DNA from: Gossypium raimondii
Taxonomy: Eukaryota; Streptophyta; Magnoliopsida; Malvales; Malvaceae
DNA: 64,000 nt
Assembly: GCF_025698545.1 (NCBI RefSeq)
Contig: NC_068567.1
Location: 60,269,371-60,333,370, forward strand
Direction of reading: 5' to 3'
In this document: in pieces, positions 36,454 through 48,494 of the stretch
Position numbering within the stretch: position 1 is the first letter of the stretch
Layout: the number at the start of each line of letters is the position of its first letter
The notes under the pieces: generated by a model
Told to the model about the DNA's origin: nothing
Databases searched by the model: none
Seen by the model: only the letters and a program-made list of their open reading frames with translations
Made by a program: the position numbers and the translations under genes

Positions 36454-39116
36454 ATGGCGACGTATCGATCGGTGTTCGACGCTGCGGAGCTTAGGGCCCA
36501 ACTTAATGATGCCGGAATCAACACTAAATTCATGGCTTCCATTTGGAAGTAAATTTATTCTTCCCTCTTCCACTTTCTCCACATTTTTATTTATCTTGGA
36601 GATTTAAGTTTTTTAATTTATGAAGGTATGTGTTACAAAACCCTGGATGCGAGCTGGGTGAAATTCCCGATCTGCCCTCCTCAGCTTACCGTCTTCTTCG
36701 CACGAAGTTCAAGCCCTTCACGTCCACCGTCCACTCCGTTTTCCACTCTACCGACGGCGTCACCACCAAGCTCCTCATCAAACTCCAGGTCCTTTCCCCT
36801 TTTTTTTTCTTCAATAACAAGAATAATAGGAAATTATCACGGAAATAGAAGCTTGAATTATCAAGTTAGTGGGTGACACTTTGTTTTTATTGTTAGTAGA
36901 ATGGAGCTTTTGTAGAGGCAGTGATTATGACATATGATACCCGTTTAGGTAAATATGGAGGAAAGCCTCGTCTTGGTGGTCCTAGGTCGACATTATGCAT
37001 ATCGTCTCAGGTATTTGATTTCAGAACTTTGTGTTTCTCAATGTTATGTATTTGATAAAATGTCGATTTAATTTTAATTTCATCACAGGTTGGGTGCAAA
37101 ATGGGTTGCAAATTTTGTGCAACTGGAACTATGGGATTTAAGAACAATTTGACGTCCGGAGAAATTGTGGAGCAATTGGTTCATGCTTCTCTTTTAACTA
37201 ACATACGCAACATTGTTTTCATGGTAATTCTTTTATTTAGTTCTATATGTGAAGCACTATACGTGTTAACTTATGAGGGGATTTACTTTTATTCTTCTTA
37301 AGCTTCCATGGAGGAGTTCCGGAATGCTTCTTTCGAAATTATGATTTTTGGTTCTGTGAAGGATTATTTTGATTCATTCCAGTTCATTTGACATATTTTT
37401 TTGTGTTTCTTTCTTCTTTATTTCCAATTGGTAGTGGCATCATTTTGATACCATATCTTGTCATGTTGTTAGTGAAAATGATGATGATGATGGCATTTAC
37501 GTGTTAATGGTCGTGAAGCTCCAATGGGTTGTGTTGTGAATTTTTTTTCTTTTGAAATGCGGTTGAAATTTCCTTCCTGTTATTTTGTTAGGGAATGGGA
37601 GAACCACTGAATAATTATACTGCCTTGGTGGAAGCTGTTCGTGTTATGACAGGATCACCGTTTCAGCTGTCACCAAAGAGAATCACAGTATCAACAGTAA
37701 TGCCTCCAAAGTTTGTTTTGTGTAGATATTCATACCAATTGTATTATGTGTATTATTATCCATGCCATAGCATTTGATTGGCAGCATTTGGTTCACCTTA
37801 CTGATTGTTGATATTGTTTTTCTTTGCTTTTTATGAAGAGTGAAATCTAAAACAACTGATACTTCCAATATTTGAAACTGAAAGTCTATGGAGAGTTATG
37901 TTATTCTATGCGATTAAAATACGTCTAATTGGACTACGAGGAGAATTTTAAAGCTTGTTTTGTGTTCCCTTTTTTATAAATGAGATTCTAGTGTTTTGGG
38001 GAGGTAAACAACAGAATGCTTTATATGAAAAGAAAATAAAAATTGTTTGACTGCAGGAAGCTCCCAACTTAATAGCTTTGCAATTCCACCTCATTTAATG
38101 TAGGTTGGGATTATTCATGCTATCAACAAGCTTCATAGCGATTTACCGGGCTTGAACCTAGCAGTATCATTGCATGCGCCAGTTCAAGAGATCCGTTGTC
38201 AGATAATGCCTTCAGCAAGAGCTTTTCCTTTGGAAAAACTAATGACAGCCCTGCAAACATATCAAAAGAACAGGTAGCAGTTTGTAAATATCTCTTCTTA
38301 TAATTAGGTTATGGTTTTGACACTTCCATTTTTGCGGTCATTTTGAGAGCCCTAACTTTGGTCTTAAACTTTCAGTCAGCAAAAAATATTCATCGAGTAC
38401 ATCATGCTTGATGGAATGAACGATGAAGAGCAGCAAGCACACCAGCTCGGCAAATTGCTGGAAACTTTTCAAGTGGTGAGCTCTTATTTTAGCATAAATG
38501 CAGACGGTTTTTCGGTAGTCTCTCTACTCTGTACACATATGTGCACTCTTGTCTACCTATTTGTTTTTTCTGCTTGGTGGTGGGTAGTGAATAAGGTTTC
38601 TTTCTCTCAGGGTTGTAGGTGTAGGGGAGGGAATAAGTGTGGTCTATGGAGATTGGATAGGGCATTTTTAGTGATTCTTTAATGGTCTCAAACATATTCT
38701 TGAATGTGAGCCGAACTTATTGGCAAGGAACTAGATTTCGGGGCTGCCAAAAATGCAAAGCTAGTTTACGAAACATGTAGTGAATTTTAGTTTCATCGGT
38801 TCATAGCTCTTAAGCTGATATGCTATTGTTAACCTTCTTTTCCCTAGTTTTTGAGTTTTAACTTTCAATGCAGGTTGTAAATTTAATACCATTTAATCCA
38901 ATTGGTAGCTCAAGTCAATTCAGAACCAGCAGTGACCAGAAAGTATCAGACTTCCAAAAAATTCTTAGGGGTACTTATAACATCAGGACAACAGTTCGTA
39001 AGCAAATGGGCCAGGATATAAGTGGCGCATGTGGTCAGCTGGTCGTGAATTTACCTGACAAGAGAACTCGTGAAAATACAAGTCTCTTAACCGACATCGA
39101 AGATCTTCGCATTTGA
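36454..39116 (+). CDS. RlmN/Cfr-type radical-SAM RNA methyltransferase
   Basis: Eight exons: 36454-36548, 36626-36788, 36900-37010, 37089-37223, 37592-37696, 38104-38273, 38376-38475, 38874-39116; 373 aa, phases consistent. Family members methylate C2 of adenine in 23S rRNA (A2503) and in tRNA (A37) in bacteria. The iron-sulfur motif CX3CX2C is Cys126, Cys130, Cys133 ([13 protein letters not shown]). The two further catalytic cysteines of RlmN are present: Cys119 in STLCISSQ and Cys346 in GACGQLVVN. The GMGEPLNNY and SPKRITVST blocks are also conserved. Length is about that of E. coli RlmN (384 aa). I see no plastid or mitochondrial presequence at the N-terminus ([17 protein letters not shown]), so its compartment and RNA target are open. 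The last exon could use donor at 38475 as given, or one three codons earlier; the former matches the family. Confidence 0.93.
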
Positions 39117-40820
39117 TGTGCAGAATCCCTTTAAGGTGAGATTCTTAAAAGTACGAATACTTGAGATTGGATCTATCAGGCATTGTTCTTAAATTCATTA
39201 TGGTTTTCTTAACCTCTACCAAAAGGCGAGTTTATCTATCATTCATGTGAAGATGACTCGGAAGTAGCCATATCAGAATCTTTGCTACTGCAAAGTGTGG
39301 GTTAACTAATGTCAAAGGTCTTCGAATGTATTTCAATTACAAATTTTAGATGTGAATCAATTTTGGCTCTAGTTTTGTGTTCTCTGAGTCAATTACTTGG
39401 TGACTTGGAAACTTTTGGATAACAGCATATTAGAAGTCCTTTTTTTTTGGAGGCATTATCATCTGAAAATTAGAAAATATATATATATGATGTTTTATCG
39501 CTAACAGCTCTCTTGATCCTGCTTTGCTCTTTCCCTCAATTCTTTCTATGATAGTTATAGTTAATATAGGATAGAACTCTTGGAATGTTTACAAAAAGTG
39601 AACAATATCGTACTATTGCTCCATATATTTTTATTAAATTATTAACCCGTGCAACTTTAATTGAGTTGTTTTTGCTAGGTTTGCTACTTGAACTTGGCAT
39701 TTCTTTCTAATTTAGTACTTAAATTTTTTTGACCAATTTGATATTTGAATTTGACAAAATTTTCTACTTGAATTTGGTTTTTTTCGTAGTTTGGTACCTA
39801 AGCTTTTTTAAAGTTCAATTTAGTACTTAAATTTATTAAATGTTATACAAATTATGCAAAACACTAACTATATTAAAAAATTATGTTACAAAAATATTGC
39901 CAGTATTAGAGGAAATTCATGTTAAAAAAATAGGTATTGAGTTATGCTTAATGAATTAATATATTAAATAAGAAAAAAAAGAGTTTTAAAACTCAAATAA
40001 AAAGAAATTCATTATTTTAATTAATAAAATAATTAAAATAAATAATTATTTGTCACATGTCAGTTGTACATTGATTATTTTTGCTACCTTATAAAAATAG
40101 AACATTGGTCGATATTGGAGTAATTTATAAAATATATGACAAGTTTAAGTACCAAATCGAACAAAAAATTTAGGTACCAAATTAGACTCCAAATAAGATC
40201 TAGTACCAACATAAAAAATTTGTCAAAGTTTAGGTACCAAATTTAAAAAAGTGTCAAGTGTAAAGGCACCAAATTAAGAAAAAATGTCAAAGTTCAGATA
40301 TAAAATATTATAATTATGTGAATTTCTACCTATTTACGCTCGAGATGCATATGGCCTGTTTTTGAAAATCTAATAATTCAATTAATTCAGTTTTAACAAT
40401 AAATTTGATTGGGTTTTGGTGCATTCTTTAATTTATTTGATTATTGATATATAAAAAACAAATTTATAAAATTGCCGATCTAATTTAAATGAACAAATGT
40501 TTGTGATCAATTCGTTTAGGCACTCACGCAGCCATTTATTTTCAACGAATTTCAGTGTTTGACAGTAAGAAAAACCATTGCAAAACTCACACAAGTCGAG
40601 AACTACTTTGAATATCAGCGTATTACAAAAGAAATGTTAGAGAGGAAGAAGAAAACCCTATTCTAACCAGATTCCGACAATTGTCATCCTATACCAACAT
40701 CTTGGCATTAGACAAAACCTTTAATCTCAAAGAGCTTCACTGAATGCACTTCAGTTGCCAACTAACTAACTTATCCACTCAAGCATTAAAAATACACCTA
40801 TGCTGGTCTCGATAAATGAC
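39117..40820. other. Convergent intergenic region (RlmN-like 3' side / L1 3' side)
   Basis: 3' UTRs of two converging genes occupy the ends. The centre is a hairpin element at about 39650-40320 (listed). No gene. Confidence 0.5.
39650..40320. repeat. Diverged hairpin element with AATTTGGTACC-type arms
   Basis: The left half repeats TTTGGTACCTAAGCTT- and TTTAGTACTTAAATTT-like words; the right half has the inverse forms AAGTTTAAGTACCAAAT and TTTAGGTACCAAATT. A similar but shorter element is at 44718-45115 and blocks of this kind also occur in the intron MITE at 5880-6223. Confidence 0.55.
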
Positions 40821-43800
40821 TCAGGCGTTAAGATACACTTTGCTGTAGTGATCTGCTGCTCTGGATAATGACTGTATAGAGACGCGAAAACCCGGACCCA
40901 TCTGCATACATGCATTTAAATTTGATATGAACTTCTCACAAGGCACAAGAGTTGGCATTGCATTAAACATCTGATTATGCATATAGTTCATATGGGTTAC
41001 TTTTTGTCTTCAAAGTTAAATCTTGTTGCATCCATATTCCCAGTGAATAAGGGAATAAAGCAAATGCCTAAAAGTTATACGGCATACTCATTTCACAATA
41101 CACCTAGAGATTAACCATCTAGTTCAACTAAATTACACAATTTACAGAAAGAGCAAAAGACAAATACATGTCAATATGCACAATATATGTCGAATCTCGA
41201 CCGCTAGTATTCCCCTGATACTAAGCCAAGTTTTAATATTTTCCCATTTAAGTTAACTAAAGTTAGTATCATAATAAATTTAAGGTAGAGAGAAAGCTAG
41301 AAGATTCAACAGCTAGATTGTGATATAAGTGCAACCAATTGCTTGTTAGATCAGTATCACTTTGGAAGGCAGTCTTCTTTATTATTTTTTTCAAAAGATG
41401 GGGCAAGGGAACTTATGCATGAGCTGGTTGATGTACAAAGTATTTTGGTATTATGGAAATTCTCTAATCTCAACTTAAAACAGTCTAATTGTATACAGTA
41501 TGCCACAGATAGATCAGTTAGAAAACAGTACAATAAAATCCTCTTTTTATTTTATTTTATTTTTACATTTTGAAGTAAAGCATTTATATTGAACATCTGA
41601 AAGAGGTTATATCAAAACATTTCAACATGCAACCGAAAGTTGCTAACAACTATTAGCTTAGCCAAGTTTCCTAGAGTGCATATGTTTCTGAATTTTTATT
41701 TTTTTTCAAATTTGACAAGAATCATAATTCACAAGCATGGCAGGTACAGTGCAAGTAGTATAAATTAACAGGTATCCATTAACAGCTGCTAAAATGTACT
41801 ATAAATAAAATGATGAACTTACCGTGCTGCATATATGGAAGGAGTTCACATATCCAGCATACTTGGACGCTATAAAAAACCAAAATTATGTATGAAAAAC
41901 AAAGAAGCTAAATGAAAATAGGGTCTACACAACGAAGTTACTGATGCAGGACTCTTCTAGAAGTTCACCCAATTGGTTGTTTTACGTGTGTTTCATCATG
42001 CCTGTTGGTTTACCTTAGTTTACAGTTAGTAACCATAATGAGCCTAGCATGGTTCTTTTGTCTAGTGTATTGAATTCTAACAAATTATAATTTGTTCCCA
42101 ATTAAAGTTACTTAATTAACAAGTTAATCTTCCTCGATGATTATATTTACATTTATATTGGCTTACTTGCATGCATGCATATAAAGGATATTTCTCAATT
42201 CCCAAGTTTCTTGTATAAATTTTATTTCAATTGCGTTAATATGTAAGGGTAACAGTAACCATTTCCATAGTTTTCGGTTTGCAGCTAGGAAAATCTAGGA
42301 TCAAACTCATTTCATGTAAATTATTATCATGTTAAGAGTAAATCATTCTGTTGTGAAAGTAATTCAATATAATTGTAACACGTTTGCAGCTAAAAGATAA
42401 ATCCTATCCAGACTGTACAAATCAGCAAATACAGAATATAAGGTGTAGCTCTCTTACTCTTCTTCAATCCTGCTGGCTTTGCTAGCAAAAGAGAATTCAT
42501 AAACGCACCAACATTGTCACGCAAAAACTCCTCTGACAAACTCACCTATACCACAGGTGAAAAGTTTCATGACCTCACTTTCAGCAATAAAATTCTTAAA
42601 CCACGAGATTATGTTCTTAAGTAAGATATGTTACCTTTCCAATTCCAACATGCACAATAGATGTCTTGTCCATTCTGAATTTTACTTGACCCTGTTTAGC
42701 TTCTTTGACTGCCTTGGTGACATCTTTGGTTACAGTACCTTGCTATACAAGTAGTCGTGAGGGTAAACAAGTCAAATAGATTTGTTGAATTGCAATTAAC
42801 ATATGCAAGTAGGATCAGGAGTGGCGTTTCCACTTGGCAATGCATTAACAAAAATACATATTAGATGATAAACTTACTTTGGGATTTGGCATCAGACCAT
42901 GCTGATTCAGAATCTTTGATATCTGCAAGCCGTAAAAACACATATCTATTGAACCAAATGATGATAACTAGTGACACTATTTAAAAAAGCATCTGAAATC
43001 AAGAACCTTATAAAGACGTTTCATGAAACTATGCGTTGAGAAACATCTGTCATAGTCAACCTTGCCCGTGCCTGCAAGGATACAAGCTCAGGTTCAGAGC
43101 GAAATCATAATTTATTTTAGAGATATGTCAAAGGAAGTACCGACTCCACCTTCCATCTATTCGAGCTAAAGAAACAAAGGGAATGTGAAAGCAAAAAAAA
43201 AAAAAAAAACACTAAAGGGCATAAAACCTATCAGAGGTGATGTAACAACAATTAACTTAGACAAGGAAGCACCGGAACTAAGTAGATATAGAAAACAATA
43301 TAACAAGAGTGGTTTAATACTTGCAATTTCCTCGATAAGATCAACACCACCAACAATATCAGCTCCGGCAGCTCTAGCGTCATCAGCATCCGCTCCTTCA
43401 GCAAAGACAGCTACTTTGACTTCCTGAAAAGTCAAATGTAGTATAGTTAACAGATGAGAAAACAGGTTAGTTCAGCTTATAGAAAAAAGTTCTGAATACC
43501 TTCTTAGCACCATGAGGAAGTGCCATTGTCCCACGAACAATCTGCATTCCGGTCAAAAGAGCAGTGAGCATCCAAAATAACCCCTCTTACAAACAAATAT
43601 AGGAACCAAAAGCTGTAATTACTTCAAAAGAATGTCAAAATAGAACATCAGTAACAGAGACCCCTTCTAAAATTCTTCCCCCTAGCCACATTTGGCATTG
43701 CCATATATATATATATATATATGGAGAATTGTAATCTATGAAGCAGTAACCACTGGGATACAAGTTTTTGAAGCCTTTCCGCTAGATTCATCATAATAGA

Positions 43801-44617
43801 GATAGATATACGAGATTAATCTTAAATATAAAATAAGAAATCAAACAGACTGAAATGCATACCAGCTCGGATCGCTTTTGGTCGATACCCAACCGGACAT
43901 GAGCTTCAACGGTCTCATCGAAATTCGCCTTGGCATTACCCTGAACAAATTACCAGAAGCAATGTGCAGTAATGAGCAATGACAATAAACAAGATATAAG
44001 CAAGTACATACACGCAATACTGAATCTTCAATTCACAAAATAAACAGAGTGTTTATTAAAATTGTTTCAAAAAAGAAGAAGCATTTAACACAGACCTTGA
44101 CTTCCCTAATGGCATCCATCAAATCAAGAACAGGACGCTTCTCGTTCTTCTTCTCCGGCATAATCAACATAGGGAAAGGAATCACAACTTTCTCCTCCTC
44201 AGCCGCAACCCTAAAAGGTGTCCTCCAAGCTCGACTCTCCGCCTGAATTTTTCTACTTTCCCTCGCCATCTCCTCGCTTTCTTGATCCCTCTCCTCCCCC
44301 ACACGATCCTCGGGGAGAGGAGCCACACGCGTAGGATACGAGATGGGTGAGATGTTGGGTACGTCTTTGACATAACGGAGATCCTCCCGGCTCAACGTGG
44401 ATCGAGTGCCTTCTTCTGGTGGAGTAGACTGAAGGGTTTGGTCTGGTTGTGGTGGGTCTTTGGGCTTGGGGGCATAGGAGACTGGTTGAATGGGGAGGGA
44501 TTGAGAATCAGAGGAAGAAGAAGAGAAAGATCTATGGAGAGAAAGGAAGCGAGAAGATGAAAAATGGGGTAGTGAAAGGCGGCGTGACTGAGAGAGGAGG
44601 AGCTTGAAGCCGGCCAT
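40821..44617 (-). CDS. Ribosomal protein L1 (uL1), probably mitochondrial
   Basis: Ten exons (minus): 44617-44096, 43940-43863, 43541-43500, 43423-43321, 43071-43007, 42922-42878, 42742-42635, 42545-42458, 41869-41823, 40901-40821; 392 aa, phases consistent. L1 binds 23S-type rRNA and forms the mobile stalk through which deacylated tRNA leaves the ribosome. The N-terminus is rich in Ser, Arg and Leu with no acidic residues for about 35 residues ([20 protein letters not shown]), as in a mitochondrial presequence. After a Pro/Glu-rich linker, the L1 domain starts near residue 165. Its signature blocks are [49 protein letters not shown] and the C-terminal [19 protein letters not shown]. Exon 3 is only 42 bp. 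Plastid targeting cannot be excluded by eye. Confidence 0.93.
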
Positions 44618-44717
44618 TTTTTTTGTTTATGCAACTGCTGTAGCTGTAGTAGGAGGAGGAGGAGGAGAAGGGAAGGGGTTTTTGGCTGTTGGGGGGTTTT
44701 AGATTCCCAATTTAGGG

Positions 44718-45115
44718 TTTAGGGTTAATATAACATTTGGTATTTGAAATTGCCTTCAATGTTCAATTTGATACCTGAGTTTTTTTCTTAATTTGATACC
44801 TAAGTTTGCATCAATATTCAATTTGGTACCTAGACTATGTGGCCAAATAAACATTTGCCACGTGTTCTCTAGTAACTAAAATATAGGTTTATAATTGGGA
44901 CGAAAAAACTCGTATAATTGACCATAGCAAACAAACATGTGTACGTAATTGGGTAAAAAAAACCCTAACTATCAAATTGAAAAAACCCAAGTCTCAAATT
45001 GAACATTGAAACTGAACTAAGATACTCAATTGAAACAAAAGAGCTCATATACTAAATTGAATATTAAAATCAAATTCAAGTACCAAATAATATATTTACC
45101 TTAATAATATTATTT
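44718..45115. repeat. Hairpin element beside the L1 gene
   Basis: Left arm: ATATAACATTTGGTATTTGAA, later TTCAATTTGATACCTGAG and TTTGATACCTAAGTTTG. Right arm has the inverse words, ending TTCAAGTACCAAATAATAT. It begins about 100 bp upstream of the L1 start codon, so it borders that gene's promoter. Confidence 0.6.
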
Positions 45116-46404
45116 GAAATTAGTATTACTAATACTAATAATATCAAATTCAATGAAAGAGGTCTATATTTATCAACACTAATGTTTTAATGATTGATTA
45201 AATTGGTCTCACTCGTCAACCATCTTAATTTTTAAATAAATTATCAAAAATCCATTCATTTTTAAAGTAATAATAATTATTATAAAAATATTTTTATATT
45301 GGTATATAAGATGTAAAAAATACACGCATTATAGATTTTTTTTTTGTTTCAATCAAAATTTCATTAAAAACATAAAATAGGGGACTATAGGAAGTTCCTT
45401 AATTCATTCGGAATACTCATATTATGTACGACGAAAACTTAAAGATTTCAAAATATCGATGGATTCAAGTATACTTTTGCATTTAATTTTTGTTTTCCAT
45501 TATCTAAATTGACAAATTTTGGTTTATTAAGTTTTATATCAAAGTTTTACATTTCTAACAACCTCGTTATCGGTGGTTCTCATCATATTCTTACACACAC
45601 AATATCATTCCATAAACAAACATTTTGTCTACCTTTTTTTGAAAAATCCTATTACTTCAAGATTTCCAAAGTTCCAACATAACCACGAACTTAGATTAAT
45701 ACTCGAGGAAGTTTCGAACTCAGGAAGTTCTTGATCAATCTTCATTCACCAACCCCATGATAAGATTCGATCCTAACACATCATAATTTTTAATATCTCA
45801 ATTTTACCATTTCATCTAAAATTTCATTTGTTTTTAAAATTATTTTTTTTTTAAATTATTCTTTACTCTCTTTTTTTTCACCCACATCGTGTTTACACTA
45901 TAATTTATTATAAATAAAAATAATGTAAAGTGAAGTTTTACCATTCAATTATAGTAATCCCTAAAAATTATTATAGTTTATATTTAATGTATTTATTTAT
46001 ATAAACAAAATAACAATAACAGGATATAATTCCCCATATCTATATCTATGAGAAATGATTGTATGAACTAGAGATATTATCACTTTTCAATCGGTAATTC
46101 AATCTGAATTTCAAGATTTTCATTTGGATTTAATTTTTTTCCGAATGAAAATGGTATTAAACTACTGGAAAGAGAGATACAAATTACGGGTTTTATACAA
46201 TCCTTTCCTATATCTATATAAGATGTTTATATTTGTTTACTTATTTGCTCAAATAACTATGACTCATGTAATCAAATAAAATACGAGAATAAATTACTTT
46301 TTAAAACTGTCATATTTCACACAACATCAAAAGCCTCCGTCAAGTATGATACAAGTAATACACTTATATATAGAAGCAACTTAAATCATATATACTGGTA
46401 ATAA
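45116..46404. other. Intergenic region between L1 and the EPF-like gene
   Basis: AT-rich, no gene, tRNA or clear transposon ends seen. The EPF-like 3' UTR should lie in the last ~150 bp. Confidence 0.5.
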
Positions 46405-46790
46405 TTAAGGTGGGTATATATTCTCTTGGCACATGCATTGCCACACTTGAGGGTAGTACTCATTTTCTTCCAACTCCGCCGCCCGAACCGATACTTCGAC
46501 CGGCATACACGGCTCGCACTGCTTGCACTTTGAATCACAAGAAGCTGGTAAAGATCCAGGCCTTCTAGTCCCAGCAATCAGCCCCAAATTTTCCTGCACA
46601 GTATATAACCATATCAACCATTCAAACAGCATTTCAACAAGGGAAATTAACAGTGAACTAGGGATGTACTGACCGGAGAAGGTGACGATGAGCCGGCTAG
46701 TTCGCGAGAGTGAACCGAGATGGAAAAACCGAGAACGGTAAGCAAGAGGGTAGTGATGAAAATGGTGGTAATTTTCTTTCTGTGTTCCAT
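46405..46790 (-). CDS. EPIDERMAL PATTERNING FACTOR-like secreted peptide
   Basis: Two exons (minus): 46790-46674 and 46593-46405; 101 aa precursor, phase 0. EPF/EPFL peptides are apoplastic ligands for ERECTA-family receptor kinases and steer stomatal spacing or organ growth. Residues 1-28 form a signal peptide (hydrophobic core TTIFITTLLLTVLGF). The mature C-terminus has six cysteines, Cys58, 62, 65, 68, 92 and 94: C-x3-C-x2-C-x2-C-x23-C-x-C, the EPF pattern, with Gly-Ser before the first Cys (RRPGSLPASC) and EYYPQVWQCMC at the end. The EYYP-W-C-C tail resembles the EPFL4/5/6 branch, but loop length and GSLPASC differ, so I give no subfamily. Short genes of this type are easily missed. A TATA box stands upstream at 46828-46835. 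Confidence 0.88.
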
Positions 46791-46827
46791 AGAGAACTAT
46801 TTGGAAGGTAACTCATGGAATGGGAAT

Positions 46828-46835
46828 TATTTATA
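46828..46835 (-). promoter_or_regulatory. TATA box of the EPF-like gene
   Basis: TATAAATA on the minus strand, 38 bp upstream of the start codon, in GTATAAATAATTCC context. The resulting leader would be short. Confidence 0.5.
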
Positions 46836-47470
46836 CATAAGAGAGAATATGGAGTAGTTGAAAATTTTGATACTGTATGATGAAGAAATGGTCAAAATGA
46901 TCTCAACTAAAACTGAAATTATCATCATCAATAAGGTTTGGAACAGCATAAGCCATGTGCTCTTCCAGATATGTAAAACTGCCAGTGATGGTATTTGAAT
47001 CCTTCAGGCAAAAGATGATTTCACAATTTTAAGATGTGGAATGGAGATTGTTGTGGGTGCATATTGAGACTCGATTGATTCAATATTGATATCATTTGAA
47101 TTCATCTTTTGTTCCGTGCTTTTAAATAAGTTTGCCATCACTTTCGAACAAGTCGGAACAGCACGATTAACGTGATAGCATACATAAGATATTGTTAACC
47201 AAAAGTTAATCAATCATGATTTTTTTAGACATAATGATTTATTTGGCCCTTCAATTTTACTAAAAAAAAGTCATTTTAGTCCTTCATTTAATTTTTCGTC
47301 TCTTTTACCCATTCAAATTGTGTTGTTTATCAAGACACCCTAGAAGGGATTGTCATGTGGATGTCACATTAGCAATGTTAGCAAACATTAATTTTTCATC
47401 TCTTTTTTTTTTAAATTTAAAAAATTCAAAAATTTAAAAAATTTAAATATTAAAAAGTATAAAAAGTACC
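46836..47470. other. Region upstream of the EPF-like gene
   Basis: AT-rich; 47215-47400 has TTTAGTCCTTCATTTAA-type words as in degenerate MITEs. No gene seen. Confidence 0.4.
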
Positions 47471-47477
47471 CAATATA

Positions 47478-47927
47478 GGGTAAACTACAAAAATAGTCAT
47501 TTTTGTTTGCCTCGGATTATATTTTAGTCACTTATGTTTGAAATGTTATGTTTTAGTCACTTACGTTATCGTTTTGTTACGAAGTGGTCACTCTACCGTT
47601 AAGCTCCATTACCTCCCTAACGCCAGTCCTACGTGTCAGTCCAAATGAGTTTTAAATGCCAACTTAGATGTCCAGTTACTGGGATGAAAATAGGTTTTTA
47701 ATTAAATAAATTTAATTTATACTGCCATGTAGGACATCCGAGTTGACATTTAAAACCCATTTGGACTGCTACGTAGGACTGCTGCTAGGGAGGTAACAAA
47801 ATTTAACAGTAGAGTGACCACTTCGTAACAAAACGATAACGTAAGTGACTAAAACGTAATATTTCAAACATAGGTGACTAAAATGTAATCTGAGATAAAC
47901 AAAAGTAACTATTTTTATAGTTTACCC
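47478..47927. mobile_element. Long-TIR MITE, Mutator-like
   Basis: Nearly the whole element is two long inverted arms (about 200 bp each). For example GGGTAAACTACAAAAATAGT at the left pairs with ACTATTTTTATAGTTTACCC at the right, and TTACGAAGTGGTCACTCTAC with GTAGAGTGACCACTTCGTAA (one base apart). Flanked by the 7-bp direct repeat CAATATA (47471-47477, 47928-47934). Long arms point to a Mutator-derived element; superfamily is inference. Confidence 0.85.
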
Positions 47928-47968
47928 CAATATATATATATATATATATAAAAGACAGCACCTGGAAG

Positions 47969-48494
47969 TAGGGGTGAGCAAAACTCGATTTGATTCGAAA
48001 AAAATTAAAAAAAATAGATTTCAAGTTATTCGAATTAATCGAATTATTCGAGTCAACTCGAATTATTTTTTCAAATTTCGAGTTCGAGTCAAGTTTGGTT
48101 TTTCCCCCCAAAACTTTTACTCTCATCCTGTCCCACTCCCTTCTACCCCAAACCCATCCCCCCCTCCAATTTTTTTTTTGAATATTCCCTCCCCCCAAAT
48201 TTTACTCCCTCAACTCCCAAAACTTTTTTATTTTCCCCTTAAACTTTTACTTCTCACCTTGTACCCCCAATAGTAATAATTTTATTTATATCTACTATTT
48301 ATATTATTAAATTAAATTTCATATTTTGTACTATTTATATTATTGATCTGTTTAATCATATTGAATCTTTATAAATTTTTGTTAAAATTGAATTATTGAT
48401 GATGCTATAAAATATTCGTATTAAAATTTTACGTTGGTATCAATTTCACATTTTATCTTTAAGATAACTTTTATTAAAAAAATCACATTATTTA
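47969..48494. repeat. TAGGGGTGAGC-ended MITE fragment, cut by an LTR
   Basis: Begins TAGGGGTGAGCAAAACTCG with repeated ATTCGAATTAATCGAATTATT words, the usual start of a hAT-like MITE. No opposite end before the LTR at 48495, so it is probably interrupted by that insertion or truncated. Confidence 0.45.
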
